Source: Nitrospira sp. CR1.3 | GTDB taxonomy: Bacteria > Nitrospirota > Nitrospiria > Nitrospirales > Nitrospiraceae | DNA length: 64,000 nucleotides | Assembly (NCBI GenBank): GCA_014055525.1 | Contig: WIAH01000017.1 | Coordinates: 23,715 to 87,714 of the forward strand | Direction: 5' to 3' | Part shown: positions 17,822 through 26,758 of the stretch, one piece after another | Numbering within the stretch: position 1 is the first letter of the stretch | How the letters are laid out: the number at the start of each line of letters is the position of its first letter | Notes under the pieces: generated by a model | The model's database searches: none | What the model was told of the DNA's origin: nothing | What the model saw: the letters and a program-made list of their open reading frames with translations, nothing else | Translations under genes and position numbers: made by a program

Positions 17822-18667
17822 TCAACCGTTCGCTCTCTGTAAAACTGCGTGGCCATAGCGCAGCAGTCGCGTGGCCTGTTCCCACTGATCCATGAGATTC
17901 AACCCGACGAGCAACAGGCGGTGCCCATCTTTGAACATGCTCGCAATGAGACACCGGCCTGCCTTGCTCGTATAGCCGGTCTTTACGCCGTTCACGTCCG
18001 GATCAATCAGCAGTTCGTTCGTGCTACGCAGCGACATCGTCCTTGCTCCATCCACCGTCGAGATGTCGCGCATCAGAGTCCGGACCATCATGGAGAAAAA
18101 CGGCTGTTGCAACGCCTGCTCGGTGAGTTTCGCCAGATCTGCTGCGGTTGAATAATGACCCGGGGCATCGAATCCGCAGGGGTTGACGAAATGCGTATTC
18201 TTGAGTCCCAGCTTGCCGACCCGTTCGTTCATCATCACGACGAACCGCCTGTCATCGCCTCCGATATGCCAGGCGATTGCCTCACAGGCGTCGTTGGCGC
18301 TGGCCACCAGCATGGCTGTCACCAGATCACGCAGGAGAAAGGTTTCACCGGCTTGGAAGTTGTACGCGGAATGATGAACGATCGCACGGCGATCGATCTT
18401 TACCTCCTCTTGAAGCGGCGCAGATTCCAGAGCAATCAGCGCGGTCATGATTTTTGTGAGGCTGGCGGGAGGAAGCCGCCGGCTCGGATTCTTCTCGAGC
18501 AGAACCCGACCGGATTGCAGCTCGACCATGTACAAGGCGGATGCTTTGATGGCAGGACGTTGCGGTAAGCCGGAAGGTACGTCCTCAAGGGCGGCGCAAG
18601 GCCACGCCGCACCAGCAGTCATCATCAGAGCCACCGACAGTGACCTGACAAGGAGCCGCATTTTCAT
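17822..18667 (-). CDS. D-alanyl-D-alanine carboxypeptidase (serine peptidase family S11)
   Basis: 281 residues with a signal peptide. All three penicillin-binding motifs are present: SLTK at 69-72 (nucleophile Ser69), SAN at 123-125 and KTG at 229-231 in VKTGYTSKAG. The protein trims the terminal D-Ala from peptidoglycan stem peptides in the periplasm, as PBP5/6 (DacA/DacC) do. It ends soon after the catalytic domain and lacks the C-terminal beta domain and amphipathic anchor helix of PBP5. It starts 12 bases after the stop of the upstream exported protein, so the two are likely one operon. Confidence 0.92.
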   Translation of the reverse strand: MKMRLLVRSLSVALMMTAGAAWPCAALEDVPSGLPQRPAIKASALYMVELQSGRVLLEKNPSRRLPPASLTKIMTALIALESAPLQEEVKIDRRAIVHHSAYNFQAGETFLLRDLVTAMLVASANDACEAIAWHIGGDDRRFVVMMNERVGKLGLKNTHFVNPCGFDAPGHYSTAADLAKLTEQALQQPFFSMMVRTLMRDISTVDGARTMSLRSTNELLIDPDVNGVKTGYTSKAGRCLIASMFKDGHRLLLVGLNLMDQWEQATRLLRYGHAVLQRANG

Positions 18668-18679
18668 GGCGTCAGACGA

Positions 18680-19480
18680 CTATCGACCGAACAGGCCCTT
18701 CATGAAGTTGCCGGCCTTGTCCGCGGCCGACTCCTCGGCAGGCGCTTCCGGTTCGGGAGCCGGCTGAGTCTCCTGCGGCGTCACGACCTCGGGCCTGCTG
18801 TCCGGTCTTCGAGTACTCGGGGGAGGCGTCCCGGTCATGTCCGGACGGCCCATCGGCTGTCCCATGCCGGCACGCCCCATACCCATCATGCCGCCCATAT
18901 CGAGTTTCGTAAATCCTTCTGGAATCTCGAAGAGCCTCGGGTCCTGCCTGCCGATCTGGACGTTCGTGAGCTCGGTCAGCATCCGCTTCGTTTCCTTCCC
19001 TTCCTTGTAGAGGAGATCCTGTTTGATGGAAATTCCCTCGCTCGTCCGCCAGGAAAAACCCCCGTACTTTTTGCCGTCCGTGCTCGTCGCGATGGTCTTA
19101 TATTTCGTGACATTCATGCCGTTCAGCGTCTCATCGCCCATTCTTGTGTCTTCGTAGGTCCACTGCGACGGATCGTTGCCCCTTCCCTGGCCTCCCCCCA
19201 TCGCTTGTTCCATGTACATTTTCTCCGACGGCATGACCGTCCACATGACCCTGGTGTCATACCGGAAAATCTGGATTGCCCCTTCGCCGGCACCGGTCAA
19301 CATTTCCTTACGTTCTTTGGTCGGTGTGGCATAGACACGCTGCTTCATCGTGCCTTCTTCGTTTTGGACCATCGAATCAGCGGAATATTCTGCTTGAGGC
19401 CGGTTCGGCGGAGTCGCATGGGCGGGCCACAGAACCGCCAGGTTCGCCAACGCGAGCACCAGTGCCATGACGTATGACAT
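18680..19480 (-). CDS. Exported protein with outer-membrane-sorting-like (DUF4412-type) fold
   Basis: 266 residues. Signal peptide ending near PAHATPP. The central domain reads as a continuous beta sheet (AEYSADSMVQNEEGTMKQRV; TRVMWTVMPSEKMYMEQAMG; GMNVTKYKTIATS; DPRLFEIPEGFTKLDMG), which resembles DUF4412/LolA-like proteins. A Met/Gly-rich stretch (GGMMGMGRAGMGQPMGRPDM) and a Pro/Glu-rich tail follow. The Met-rich part could bind copper, but this is a guess. A clear GGGAGGG ribosome site precedes the start. Confidence 0.7.
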   Translation of the reverse strand: MSYVMALVLALANLAVLWPAHATPPNRPQAEYSADSMVQNEEGTMKQRVYATPTKERKEMLTGAGEGAIQIFRYDTRVMWTVMPSEKMYMEQAMGGGQGRGNDPSQWTYEDTRMGDETLNGMNVTKYKTIATSTDGKKYGGFSWRTSEGISIKQDLLYKEGKETKRMLTELTNVQIGRQDPRLFEIPEGFTKLDMGGMMGMGRAGMGQPMGRPDMTGTPPPSTRRPDSRPEVVTPQETQPAPEPEAPAEESAADKAGNFMKGLFGR

Positions 19481-19537
19481 GTTGAGTCCCTCCCGAGGTT
19501 AGTCGCGCTTCCGACCGGCCTGATTTCTTGGGCAGTC

Positions 19538-19690
19538 ACCGCCTGCAGGCGGTACAAGATGGAATCGGGGCGAAGGGTAGCGCGTGGGAGAGGGGAAGTA
19601 AAGGGAATACCCGTCTCGCGTTGAGAGTATGCACGAACTATGCACGGCTGAGGCACTCGGGGGGAGTCACCGGCAGGCCGGTCCCTACGT
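19538..19690. repeat. Two related intergenic palindromes
   Basis: Perfect 16-base palindrome ACCGCCTGCAGGCGGT (19538-19553), then a related one, ACCGGCAGGCCGGT (19669-19682). Both are preceded by AGTC. They sit in the divergent region between the exported protein at 19480 and the histidine kinase, so they could be operators or members of a REP-like family. Confidence 0.5.
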
Positions 19691-19767
19691 GATAGACCCG
19701 CAGGACAGTTCCGGAGGCGATCGCCACCTGATCCACCTCTTGACTTTCTTCTGTGGAGGGGCGTTGG

Positions 19768-22113
19768 ATGGTGGGAGGCACGCGTGCCTTTGCCCTGATT
19801 CTCGCCCTCTTGTGCCTTATGAGGAAGCGAGTCAGCCTGCAGCGCCTCGTCACCCTCTCGGTCCTCTCCATCGGTCTGTTCACCGCGGCCTTCGGACTGG
19901 CCTACGCCTATTGGCAGGCCAAGCATTCGCTGCGCGATAGTATCGGCCTCACCTTTCAGGAACTGGCGCGCCAGAGCGCGAATCAGTTGGGTCTGATTCT
20001 CGACAAAGAGGTGGAATGGGTCGAACGCCTGGCTTCCATGCCGGAGGTGGTGGAAGCCGTCAGGTCCGGCACGGGGCTGATGTTCGACCAACCGGCATTT
20101 CAGCGATGGCGCGAGAGCCAACTTCGGTACTTCCGGTCGATGGTGATTCTGGATCGCCATGGACGTTCTGTTGGTGGCGTGACCAGCGACGTCACCAGGC
20201 TTCACTACAATCAGCAACCTTGGTGGCCGGTGTTGTTCGAGCAGAAGCAAAGCTGGACCGGCGAACTCCATTCGGACGAAGCGGGGTCCGGCAATTGGGA
20301 AGTGGCCGTCCCCATCTTGGATCGTGGCGAGGTCATCGGCGCCATCAAAGTCGTGATCGAGCAGGACCAGTTGTTTGCCTCTGTCTTGCGGAATCGCATC
20401 GGAACAAGCGGCCATGTCATGCTCGTGAGCGACCACGGCGTGATCCTCGCCTGCCCGACACTCTCACCCACCCAGCATGGGTTGGTGTACGTCGAGGGAG
20501 GATACCTGTTCGATGCGGCACATCCCGTCACGGAGGCGCGATGGGTCGAAGTGCAGCAGGACAGTCATGGGAAAACGGACGGCATCGTGGGCGTCGCGCC
20601 GGTGGTCCTCCGACCGAATATCGTCCGGGCGGACAAGTGGTCCATCCTCGTCCGCCAAGACCCGAACGAAACCTATGCGCCGCTGGCCGGCTTGATGCGA
20701 CGCCTGGCCGCCTTCGGAATCCTGGCGATCGGGATCGTCGTGTTCCTCCGCTGGCGACTGGCGCGACGCATCGTGCAGCCGATCAATCAGCTGGTCCAAC
20801 GCATGAAGCAATTCGGGCAGGCCACTTCTCCCGCCTGTCCGGCTCCGGTGCAGCCGGTCGGCATCGTGGAACTCGACGCTTTGGCAGCGAGCTTCGACGA
20901 TCTGGCCAGACGGCTGACCAACGCCGCAGACGAGCGTGAACGATATGTGGTCGAACTCGAGAGGGCCAATCGCGAACTTGCCACCTCGGAAGAACACTAC
21001 CGCATGCTGTGGAATCATTCACTCCACATTAGACTGCTTGTCGGTCTCGACGGCCGGATTCACGATCTCAACAGTCGCGGGGAGATCAAACTCGGGCAGC
21101 CTGCTGCCGAGGTGATCGGCACATCCGTACTCTCGCTGTTCACCGAGCCTGATCGCTCACGACTGCGGGGCCTGCTCGACGAAGCCTTCACCACCTGCAG
21201 GGAACTCGCGGTTGGCGAGCTGCCGGTGCCCGCGCCGACCGGCGAGCCCTATATTATGGAAGTGGATTTGGTTCCGCTTGAAAAGGACGGGAGCGTCGAA
21301 GCGGTGATGGTCCAATTGACCGATCTGACGGAAAAAAAACACCTGCAGGACCAGTTGCTCCGATCGGAACGTTTGGCTTCCTTGAGCCAGTTCGCATCGA
21401 TGTTCGCCCATGACATTCGCAATCCTCTGGTCGGCATCAAGAAAACGCTGGAGCTCCTTTCGAACCGAGAGGACTTGGGCGCCGACACCCTCGAGCGCTG
21501 GGGCGCCGACATGCGATTCACGACCGACATGCTGCTGGGGATGATCAACGACATGCTCGATGTCTATCAGGAGAGTTATTCGGGGCTTCCGCTTCTCACA
21601 TCGACGGTTTCGCTCAAGACGCTCTCCGACGAGGTGATTCACCTCTTTCGGACGGAAGCGGAATCGAGACGCATCACCTTCCGGATCGAGCTGCCGAGTG
21701 GCGACGTGAGGATCAGAGCAGACGGCCGGCGCCTCCTGCGCGTCCTCATCAATCTTGTAGACAATGCCATGAAGTTCTCGCCGCCTGGAGGAGCGATCAC
21801 CGTTGCGATCCTTGAGGAGCACCAGACCGCCTTACCGCAGGCGGATTTCCGCGCGGTCACCATCCAAGTGATGGACGAGGGTCCGGGCATTCCATCGGGG
21901 GATCTCGCCCATGTCTTTGAGGTGTTTTTCAGAAAGAAGGAGGCGGGAGATATCAGGGCCGGGCGCGGGTTGGGCCTGCATTTCTGCCGCCTGGTCATGG
22001 AAGCCCACGGAGGCAGCATCAGCGCACAGAATCGACCGTCCGGAGGCGCCGTGTTTTCCCTGGTGCTGCCCATAGGACAGGAGGTCTATGCCGGTCAATC
22101 TGCTGATTGCTGA
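19768..22113 (+). CDS. Membrane sensor histidine kinase (CACHE-HAMP-PAS-HisKA-HATPase)
   Basis: About 781 residues from the ATG at 19768, chosen for GGAGGGG 6 bases upstream; the ATG at 19819 (MRKRVSLQRLV) is an alternative. A membrane helix, a ~270-residue periplasmic double-CACHE-like sensor (QLGLILDKEVEWVERLASMP; ENHYNQQPWWPVL-type region), a second helix and HAMP, a PAS domain (EEHYRMLWNHSLHIRLLVGL), the H-box FAHDIRNPLVGIKKTLELL, and an ATPase domain with N-box LVDNAMKFSPPGG, G1 DEGPGIPSGDL and G2 GRGLGLHFCRLVME. The gene overlaps its response regulator by 26 bases. The ligand is unknown. Confidence 0.9.
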   Translation: MVGGTRAFALILALLCLMRKRVSLQRLVTLSVLSIGLFTAAFGLAYAYWQAKHSLRDSIGLTFQELARQSANQLGLILDKEVEWVERLASMPEVVEAVRSGTGLMFDQPAFQRWRESQLRYFRSMVILDRHGRSVGGVTSDVTRLHYNQQPWWPVLFEQKQSWTGELHSDEAGSGNWEVAVPILDRGEVIGAIKVVIEQDQLFASVLRNRIGTSGHVMLVSDHGVILACPTLSPTQHGLVYVEGGYLFDAAHPVTEARWVEVQQDSHGKTDGIVGVAPVVLRPNIVRADKWSILVRQDPNETYAPLAGLMRRLAAFGILAIGIVVFLRWRLARRIVQPINQLVQRMKQFGQATSPACPAPVQPVGIVELDALAASFDDLARRLTNAADERERYVVELERANRELATSEEHYRMLWNHSLHIRLLVGLDGRIHDLNSRGEIKLGQPAAEVIGTSVLSLFTEPDRSRLRGLLDEAFTTCRELAVGELPVPAPTGEPYIMEVDLVPLEKDGSVEAVMVQLTDLTEKKHLQDQLLRSERLASLSQFASMFAHDIRNPLVGIKKTLELLSNREDLGADTLERWGADMRFTTDMLLGMINDMLDVYQESYSGLPLLTSTVSLKTLSDEVIHLFRTEAESRRITFRIELPSGDVRIRADGRRLLRVLINLVDNAMKFSPPGGAITVAILEEHQTALPQADFRAVTIQVMDEGPGIPSGDLAHVFEVFFRKKEAGDIRAGRGLGLHFCRLVMEAHGGSISAQNRPSGGAVFSLVLPIGQEVYAGQSADC

Positions 22114-22744
22114 GGACCAGCGACTCTTCAGACAGAGTCTCCGCCTCCTGCTCGAACGGGAACGTGACCTTCGGGTGGTGGGAGAGGCGACCGACGGACG
22201 GGAGGCGTTCGAACAGGCGATGAAACTCAAACCTGATATGGTCCTGATGGACGTGGACATGCCGAAGTTGGACGGCGTAACCGCGACCAAGTTGATCCGT
22301 GGCTGTCTCCCCGAAGTGAAAGTCCTGATGCTGTCGGTTCATGACGAAGACGCGAGAATCGTGGCCGCGGTGCAGTCCGGCGCCAGCGGTTACATCTTGA
22401 AGGATGCGGACCATGCCGAGTTCCTGCGAATCATTCGCATGACGCACCAGGGCAAGCAAGTGCTCTCGCCCTTTATGCCGGATCGATTCGCCCACGGAGC
22501 AGTGGCGGCAATGGACCAGGCCCGTGAGCCGGATCACCAGCCGTTGGCGCACCTCACGGAGCGGGAACGGGAAATCTTGTCCTGCGCGGCAGCCGGACAG
22601 GGTAACAAGGAGATTGCCGACCGCCTCTGTGTCTCGCTCGACACGGTCAAAACACACCTCCATCATATCTACCAGAAACTCCACGTCAGCGGCCGCATTG
22701 AAGCAATCCTGACCTTCCTGGGCTCGAACAAACCGGCCCGTTAG
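22088..22744 (+). CDS. NarL/LuxR-family response regulator
   Basis: 218 residues. Receiver domain with acidic pocket (LIAEDQRLF), phospho-acceptor Asp55 in MVLMDVDMPKLDG, Ser/Thr-type switch (MLSVHDED) and Lys in GYILKDADH. The C-terminal LuxR helix-turn-helix is LTEREREILSCAAAGQGNKE then IADRLCVSLDTVKTHLHHIY. It overlaps the kinase gene by 26 bases and has an AGGAGG ribosome site inside it, so it is the partner regulator. The small exported proteins downstream are plausible targets. Confidence 0.95.
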   Translation: MPVNLLIAEDQRLFRQSLRLLLERERDLRVVGEATDGREAFEQAMKLKPDMVLMDVDMPKLDGVTATKLIRGCLPEVKVLMLSVHDEDARIVAAVQSGASGYILKDADHAEFLRIIRMTHQGKQVLSPFMPDRFAHGAVAAMDQAREPDHQPLAHLTEREREILSCAAAGQGNKEIADRLCVSLDTVKTHLHHIYQKLHVSGRIEAILTFLGSNKPAR

Positions 22745-22863
22745 CGATCCCCTATCACCCGAAGGATGGAGACAGAATCCTCCGGCCGGGCGATGGCTAT
22801 CCAATCCGTCGCGCGCATAGGATGCCGAATGGCCAAGGTTTACACGACCAAGGAGGTGCCGTG

Positions 22864-23184
22864 ATGAGACTGCTGTGGTTCATCGGTACAGCGCTGATGG
22901 TGCTGGGCCTTGCGACGTTCACACCCGCCTACGCCGCCAGTTCCGAAGGTGGAACAGCCATCGGTCCGACTTCTGACTTCACATCCGATCCCGGGGAGGC
23001 CCCTGCCTCGACAATGAGCGGCGACATCGCTGTTGGGGACCTGGGAAAAGGAACTGAGCAGCCGATGCGCGCTCCGGACGTGGAGGAAGGCGGGGGACTC
23101 GACATGAGACACCTGATCGTCCCGAACCAGTCGGATTATGACGCCGCACGGGAATCCGACATCAAGTCGATGTTGTCGTTCTGA
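22864..23184 (+). CDS. Small exported protein, unknown function
   Basis: 106 residues from the ATG at 22864 (GTG at 22861 is also possible), behind AAGGAGGTG. Signal peptide MRLLWFIGTALMVLGLATF. The mature part is acidic and Gly/Ser/Pro-rich and ends with DMRHLIVPNQSDYDAARESD then IKSMLSF. No known domain. First of three consecutive small exported proteins behind the two-component system. Confidence 0.72.
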   Translation: MRLLWFIGTALMVLGLATFTPAYAASSEGGTAIGPTSDFTSDPGEAPASTMSGDIAVGDLGKGTEQPMRAPDVEEGGGLDMRHLIVPNQSDYDAARESDIKSMLSF

Positions 23185-23232
23185 GGCCCGCGAATTTGGC
23201 TCCGTGGCTTGAGTCGAGAGGAGGGATGCACC

Positions 23233-23616
23233 ATGAAAGGATGGAGACTGTGGTTGATGTTTTGGATTGTCGTAGGCGTGTGCCTCATTCCTATAGGCAC
23301 CGCAACAAACGGATGGGCAGAGACGCAGACCTGGGTCGATGAGCTCTCCAACTCGGTGAGCTTTTATGCCGTTAGCTATCCAGGGTCTAACTGGCAACCC
23401 TATCAGGATCGACTGACGATTGTGCGGGACGCCGTAGGCCGCGGCGACCAACGGCTCGTGAAGACGGAGATGACCAAATGGTTCAAGATGTTGCGGCAGC
23501 GTGAACACGGAATCAGCGACGTGGCCGCGGACGAACTGTTCAATTTCGGACTGATGGTCACTCCGATTCAGGAATACAACATCGCGGTCCCAACAGTTGG
23601 AGGAAGCGGATTCTAG
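23233..23616 (+). CDS. Small exported protein, unknown function
   Basis: 127 residues from the ATG at 23233 (GAGGAGGG upstream). Signal peptide MKGWRLWLMFWIVVGVCLIP. The mature part is helical (PYQDRLTIVRDAVGRGDQRL; KTEMTKWFKMLRQREHGISD), then a Gly-ending tail. The mature protein has no Cys and no catalytic motif is evident. It lies about 50 bases downstream of 22864-23184 in the same direction. Confidence 0.75.
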   Translation: MKGWRLWLMFWIVVGVCLIPIGTATNGWAETQTWVDELSNSVSFYAVSYPGSNWQPYQDRLTIVRDAVGRGDQRLVKTEMTKWFKMLRQREHGISDVAADELFNFGLMVTPIQEYNIAVPTVGGSGF

Positions 23617-23637
23617 GTAGTATCGGGACCACTATCT

Positions 23638-23700
23638 CGGCTGGACGGGCCGCCGATTTCAGAATTCTCAGGAGGCTGCGCGCGAACTTCTGTCCAGCCG
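23638..23700. repeat. Long-loop inverted repeat between two exported-protein genes
   Basis: CGGCTGGAC (23638-23646) and GTCCAGCCG (23692-23700), nine perfect pairs around a 45-base loop, directly after the stop at 23616. It may form a hairpin affecting readthrough into the next gene. Confidence 0.4.
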
Positions 23701-23736
23701 GGACTCTTTCGCTTCTGTCGTACAGGAGGTGACGCC

Positions 23737-24243
23737 ATGTCGCGGAAACGACAGTCGTCATTGAGGTTTTTGTTTTCCGTTCTACTCGTGTTGACGGGTG
23801 GGCTGGCGTGGGCTGAGGAGGGCACCATCGGCGTCCATCATGGCCTGAGCGGAGTGATCATCAAGATCCAGTCCGGTGTTCTTTTCGTCAAAACGCCTCA
23901 CAGCTTGCAGTCCCGCTCCATCAGCCCCAACAAAGCGGATCGCGTCGGACTTCACCAGGCCAAGACGGGTGAAGCCGTCTTGATGCTGGTTGACTCCGGT
24001 AACGTCCTGTTGGACGTGGCCAGGGTCGATCGTCCCATGACGGATCATCGCGTGGTTGCGGGGACGCTCCACTACACCGATCCCTACTGGTCCGAGATTC
24101 TGATTTCCACGCCCGAAGGGTATGAGCGCTTCGACGTTGATGCCCTTGCGGGAAGTAAGCTGTCGGTTTTTCAAGACGGCACGCCGGTGATGGTCGAATT
24201 GGACGCAGATAACATGATGATCGACATCCACCGGGCCCGCTGA
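23737..24243 (+). CDS. Exported beta-rich protein, unknown function
   Basis: 168 residues with signal peptide (LRFLFSVLLVLTGGLAWA) and AGGAGGTGACGCC before the ATG. The mature part reads as repeated short beta strands (GVIIKIQSGVLFVKTP; KTGEAVLMLVDSGNVLLDVA; GTPVMVELDADNMMIDIHRA), suggesting an OB- or SH3-like barrel. No family recognised. Third small exported protein after the NarL-type regulator. Confidence 0.75.
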   Translation: MSRKRQSSLRFLFSVLLVLTGGLAWAEEGTIGVHHGLSGVIIKIQSGVLFVKTPHSLQSRSISPNKADRVGLHQAKTGEAVLMLVDSGNVLLDVARVDRPMTDHRVVAGTLHYTDPYWSEILISTPEGYERFDVDALAGSKLSVFQDGTPVMVELDADNMMIDIHRAR

Positions 24244-24298
24244 ATCCGGTCGGGCCTCATCTTGACTTGAACCGACGTGCCTCGTACGATTCATCCCT

Positions 24299-24337
24299 AA
24301 AAAAGGAGCGCCCGTCTTTGATCAGGGGCGGGCGCCC
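24299..24337 (-). terminator. Hairpin with U-tract on the minus strand
   Basis: On the minus strand GCGCCCG (24335-24329) pairs with CGGGCGC (24314-24308), extended by a G-U and a G-C pair, and is followed three bases later by six T (24304-24299). This is a rho-independent terminator pointing left, although both flanking genes are on the plus strand. Its stem could also act at the end of the 23737 gene. Confidence 0.5.
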
Positions 24338-24384
24338 TCTTACCCATCGCCAACGTCAAGCGCGAACACAGCACGGTCGACACG

Positions 24385-25170
24385 ATGACCCGTCGCCTTG
24401 GCTGGATTCTCACGTTCGTCCTTGTCTCCACAGAGCTTGAGTGGGGCGGGTATGATGCGGTCTGGCCGAAGGATCGTCTCGCGCAATCGAGCGCCGAGCT
24501 GCAGCAAATCGTCGATCTGGAAAATACCGCCAGGCTGCTGGCCATCCTCCTCGACTCGGGACGCTCGGTGATTAACGAAAACCTGCCGCCGCCGGAAAGT
24601 CTCGGTCAGACTCTGATTGTGCCGCCCGACCTCTTTGAACGGCAACTGATTGAAATGTTCCTCAGCCGATCAGGAACGGATCTTCACGACCTGGATCATG
24701 CCAAGCTCCCCGCACGCGGCAAGCGGCTATTACGGGAACTTATCGCCGTCAGCAAGGAAGTTGTCGTCGAGGCGCAACCAAGCAGGTCGCGGGCACCCGT
24801 CGACGACAAAGAACTGATTCCTGCTGTCTTCGGCGCGAGAGCGGCGGCCCGCTTCAGCAATCGAACCGGAGTGCGATTGAAGCAGACCGCCCTCGCGCCG
24901 CGCAACCCGGCGAACGCGCCGGATTCTTCGGAAAGGCTTGCGCTTGAAGCGTTTGCGGATTCAAACTATCCGAGAGAAAAGGTCATTAGCGAAGTTACGG
25001 TGAAGAGCGACTCGTTGCGACTAATGTACCCTCTCTATACGACCAGACACTGCCTTGATTGCCATGGAGATCCGAAGGGTGAACGGGACAGGTTGGGCTA
25101 TCCTCGCGAAGGGCTCAAACTGGGCCAGAACGCCGGCGCCATCAGCGTTATGATTCCGCTCAAGCCATGA
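24385..25170 (+). CDS. Exported c-type haem protein, Tll0287/DUF3365-like
   Basis: 261 residues. N-terminal hydrophobic segment (LGWILTFVLVSTELEW), then a helical domain and a single haem c site CLDCH at about residues 223-227 (RHCLDCHGDPKGERDRLGYP). The end (YPREGLKLGQNAGAISVMIP) is the usual close of the Tll0287-like domain, found in haem-based redox or gas sensors and often attached to kinases. Here it stands alone, and its stop overlaps the next start as ATGA, tying it to the protease fusion gene. Confidence 0.78.
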   Translation: MTRRLGWILTFVLVSTELEWGGYDAVWPKDRLAQSSAELQQIVDLENTARLLAILLDSGRSVINENLPPPESLGQTLIVPPDLFERQLIEMFLSRSGTDLHDLDHAKLPARGKRLLRELIAVSKEVVVEAQPSRSRAPVDDKELIPAVFGARAAARFSNRTGVRLKQTALAPRNPANAPDSSERLALEAFADSNYPREKVISEVTVKSDSLRLMYPLYTTRHCLDCHGDPKGERDRLGYPREGLKLGQNAGAISVMIPLKP

Positions 25171-26744
25171 GACACCTCACCGTCCTCCTCTCGCTGCTGT
25201 GTACCGCCGTCGCGGTCCCGCTCCAGGGTGCGGAACGGATCGCCGCCCCCGCAGAAAAGCCCGCTGGCAGCGGGGTCATCGTCCACAGCGACGGATACAT
25301 CCTGACCGCCCATCACGTGGTGGCCAATGCCAAACGCATCGTGGTGGTGACGGCAGGCGAGTTCCGAGCGCCGGCCATCCTGGTGAGCGCGGACGCGGAA
25401 CATGATCTCGCTCTGCTCAAGATCGAGACCGTCGGATTGACTGAAGCGCCGATCGGCTATGCCGGATCCGTCCGACTCGACCAGGAAATCGTGACCGTCG
25501 GCTTCCCTTTTGGATTGAAAGACGTTTCGGTGACCCGCGGCCGAATTGCCGCCGTCCGAACCAAAGGCGTCCAACGGGTCTTCCAAGTGGACGCCGCCAT
25601 AAATCCGGGTAATAGCGGAGGCGCGCTGTTCACCAGGCGCGGCGAGGTCATCGGCGTGCTCACCACAAAGTTTACACACCCGTCCGGCATCGTTCCGGAA
25701 GGGATGGCCTTCGCGGTCCCGATCAGCTATGCGACGCCCTTGCTCGCCAATATTCCGGATTTCGATTTCACCGCCATCGGCAGGAGCCGAAAGCATTCCA
25801 GGGCCTCCCCGAAGGAAGCCCTCGCCGAAGACTTGACCCGGACGACGGTGCGCATCGAGACGATGCGCATGGCGGACCAACCGGCAGCTCTACCGGTTAC
25901 ACCGCCTGCCCACCAGCTGCCGCCAACACAGATCCAGCCGGCGCCGGTTGGCCGCGCGGGACCAGCGGGTGACCCCAACGTAATCAAGGCAAACGAGCAG
26001 TTGCGGGCGGCACAGCAGGAAGAAACCGGCCGACTGTCTCAACAGGGCACCGCCATACCAGCCGGTATGCTCCTCGTTCCCGGCGGCGAATTCGTGATGG
26101 GCGCGGAAGACCTCGCGCCGGACACGCGACCGATGCACCGGGTCATGCTCGGATCGTTCTGGCTCGATCGCTACAAAGTCACCAACGGGGAGTATCGTGG
26201 TTGCGTGGACGGAGGAGGTTGCCTGCCGCCAAAGGACCGGCGCACTTTTGACGATGCTGAGCGTGTTCAGCACCCAGTGGTCAATGTCACGTGGACGCAG
26301 GCAAGAAACTACTGTCACTGGAAGGGCAAGCGTTTACCGACCGAAGCGGAATGGGAGAAAGCCGCGCGCGGCACGGACGCTCGTCGCTATCCTTGGGGCA
26401 ACACTACCGACCCGAGCTTCCATCGCCCCAAGAACGGAGAAACAAGCACCTTGACCAACGGGACCGAGCCGGTGGGCAGTCGGCCCGCCAATGTGTCTCC
26501 ATACGGAATCTTCGACATGGTCGGCAGCGTTTCGGAGTGGGTCAAGGACTGGTACGCTGAAGACTTTTACCAGGTTTCCCCATCCCACGACCCTCAAGGC
26601 CCGGTTCGCGGGTCCTTCCGGGTCCTGCGCGGCGGGGAGTTGAGCGAACGCCCGCTCGAGCATCATGTCAGCATCAGAGGGTGGGACGAGATGACGTACT
26701 GGGGACCGACACTAGGGATTCGGTGCGCCCTCGACGCGCCCTGA
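25167..26744 (+). CDS. Trypsin-like (HtrA-type) protease fused to a formylglycine-enzyme-like domain
   Basis: 525 residues with a signal peptide. Residues ~30-200 are a Do/HtrA-type serine protease with an intact triad: His50 in LTAHHVV, Asp80 in EHDLALLK and Ser150 in INPGNSGGAL. No PDZ domain follows. A ~90-residue Pro/Gln linker leads to an SUMF1/FGE-sulfatase domain at ~297-523 (MLLVPGGEFVMG; VNVTWTQARNYCHWKGKRLP; GSVSEWVKDWY). The C-terminal segment RVLRGGELSERPLEHHVSIR lacks the paired catalytic Cys of true formylglycine enzymes, so this domain is probably for binding. Coupled to the haem protein upstream. Confidence 0.88.
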   Translation: MRHLTVLLSLLCTAVAVPLQGAERIAAPAEKPAGSGVIVHSDGYILTAHHVVANAKRIVVVTAGEFRAPAILVSADAEHDLALLKIETVGLTEAPIGYAGSVRLDQEIVTVGFPFGLKDVSVTRGRIAAVRTKGVQRVFQVDAAINPGNSGGALFTRRGEVIGVLTTKFTHPSGIVPEGMAFAVPISYATPLLANIPDFDFTAIGRSRKHSRASPKEALAEDLTRTTVRIETMRMADQPAALPVTPPAHQLPPTQIQPAPVGRAGPAGDPNVIKANEQLRAAQQEETGRLSQQGTAIPAGMLLVPGGEFVMGAEDLAPDTRPMHRVMLGSFWLDRYKVTNGEYRGCVDGGGCLPPKDRRTFDDAERVQHPVVNVTWTQARNYCHWKGKRLPTEAEWEKAARGTDARRYPWGNTTDPSFHRPKNGETSTLTNGTEPVGSRPANVSPYGIFDMVGSVSEWVKDWYAEDFYQVSPSHDPQGPVRGSFRVLRGGELSERPLEHHVSIRGWDEMTYWGPTLGIRCALDAP

Positions 26745-26758
26745 CTTTCCGCATTCGA

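Noticed and set aside
25167..26744. Reading the C-terminal domain as an active formylglycine-generating enzyme
   Set aside because: The segment where the catalytic Cys pair should lie (RVLRGGELSERPLEHHVSIR) has no Cys, and no sulfatase gene is nearby.
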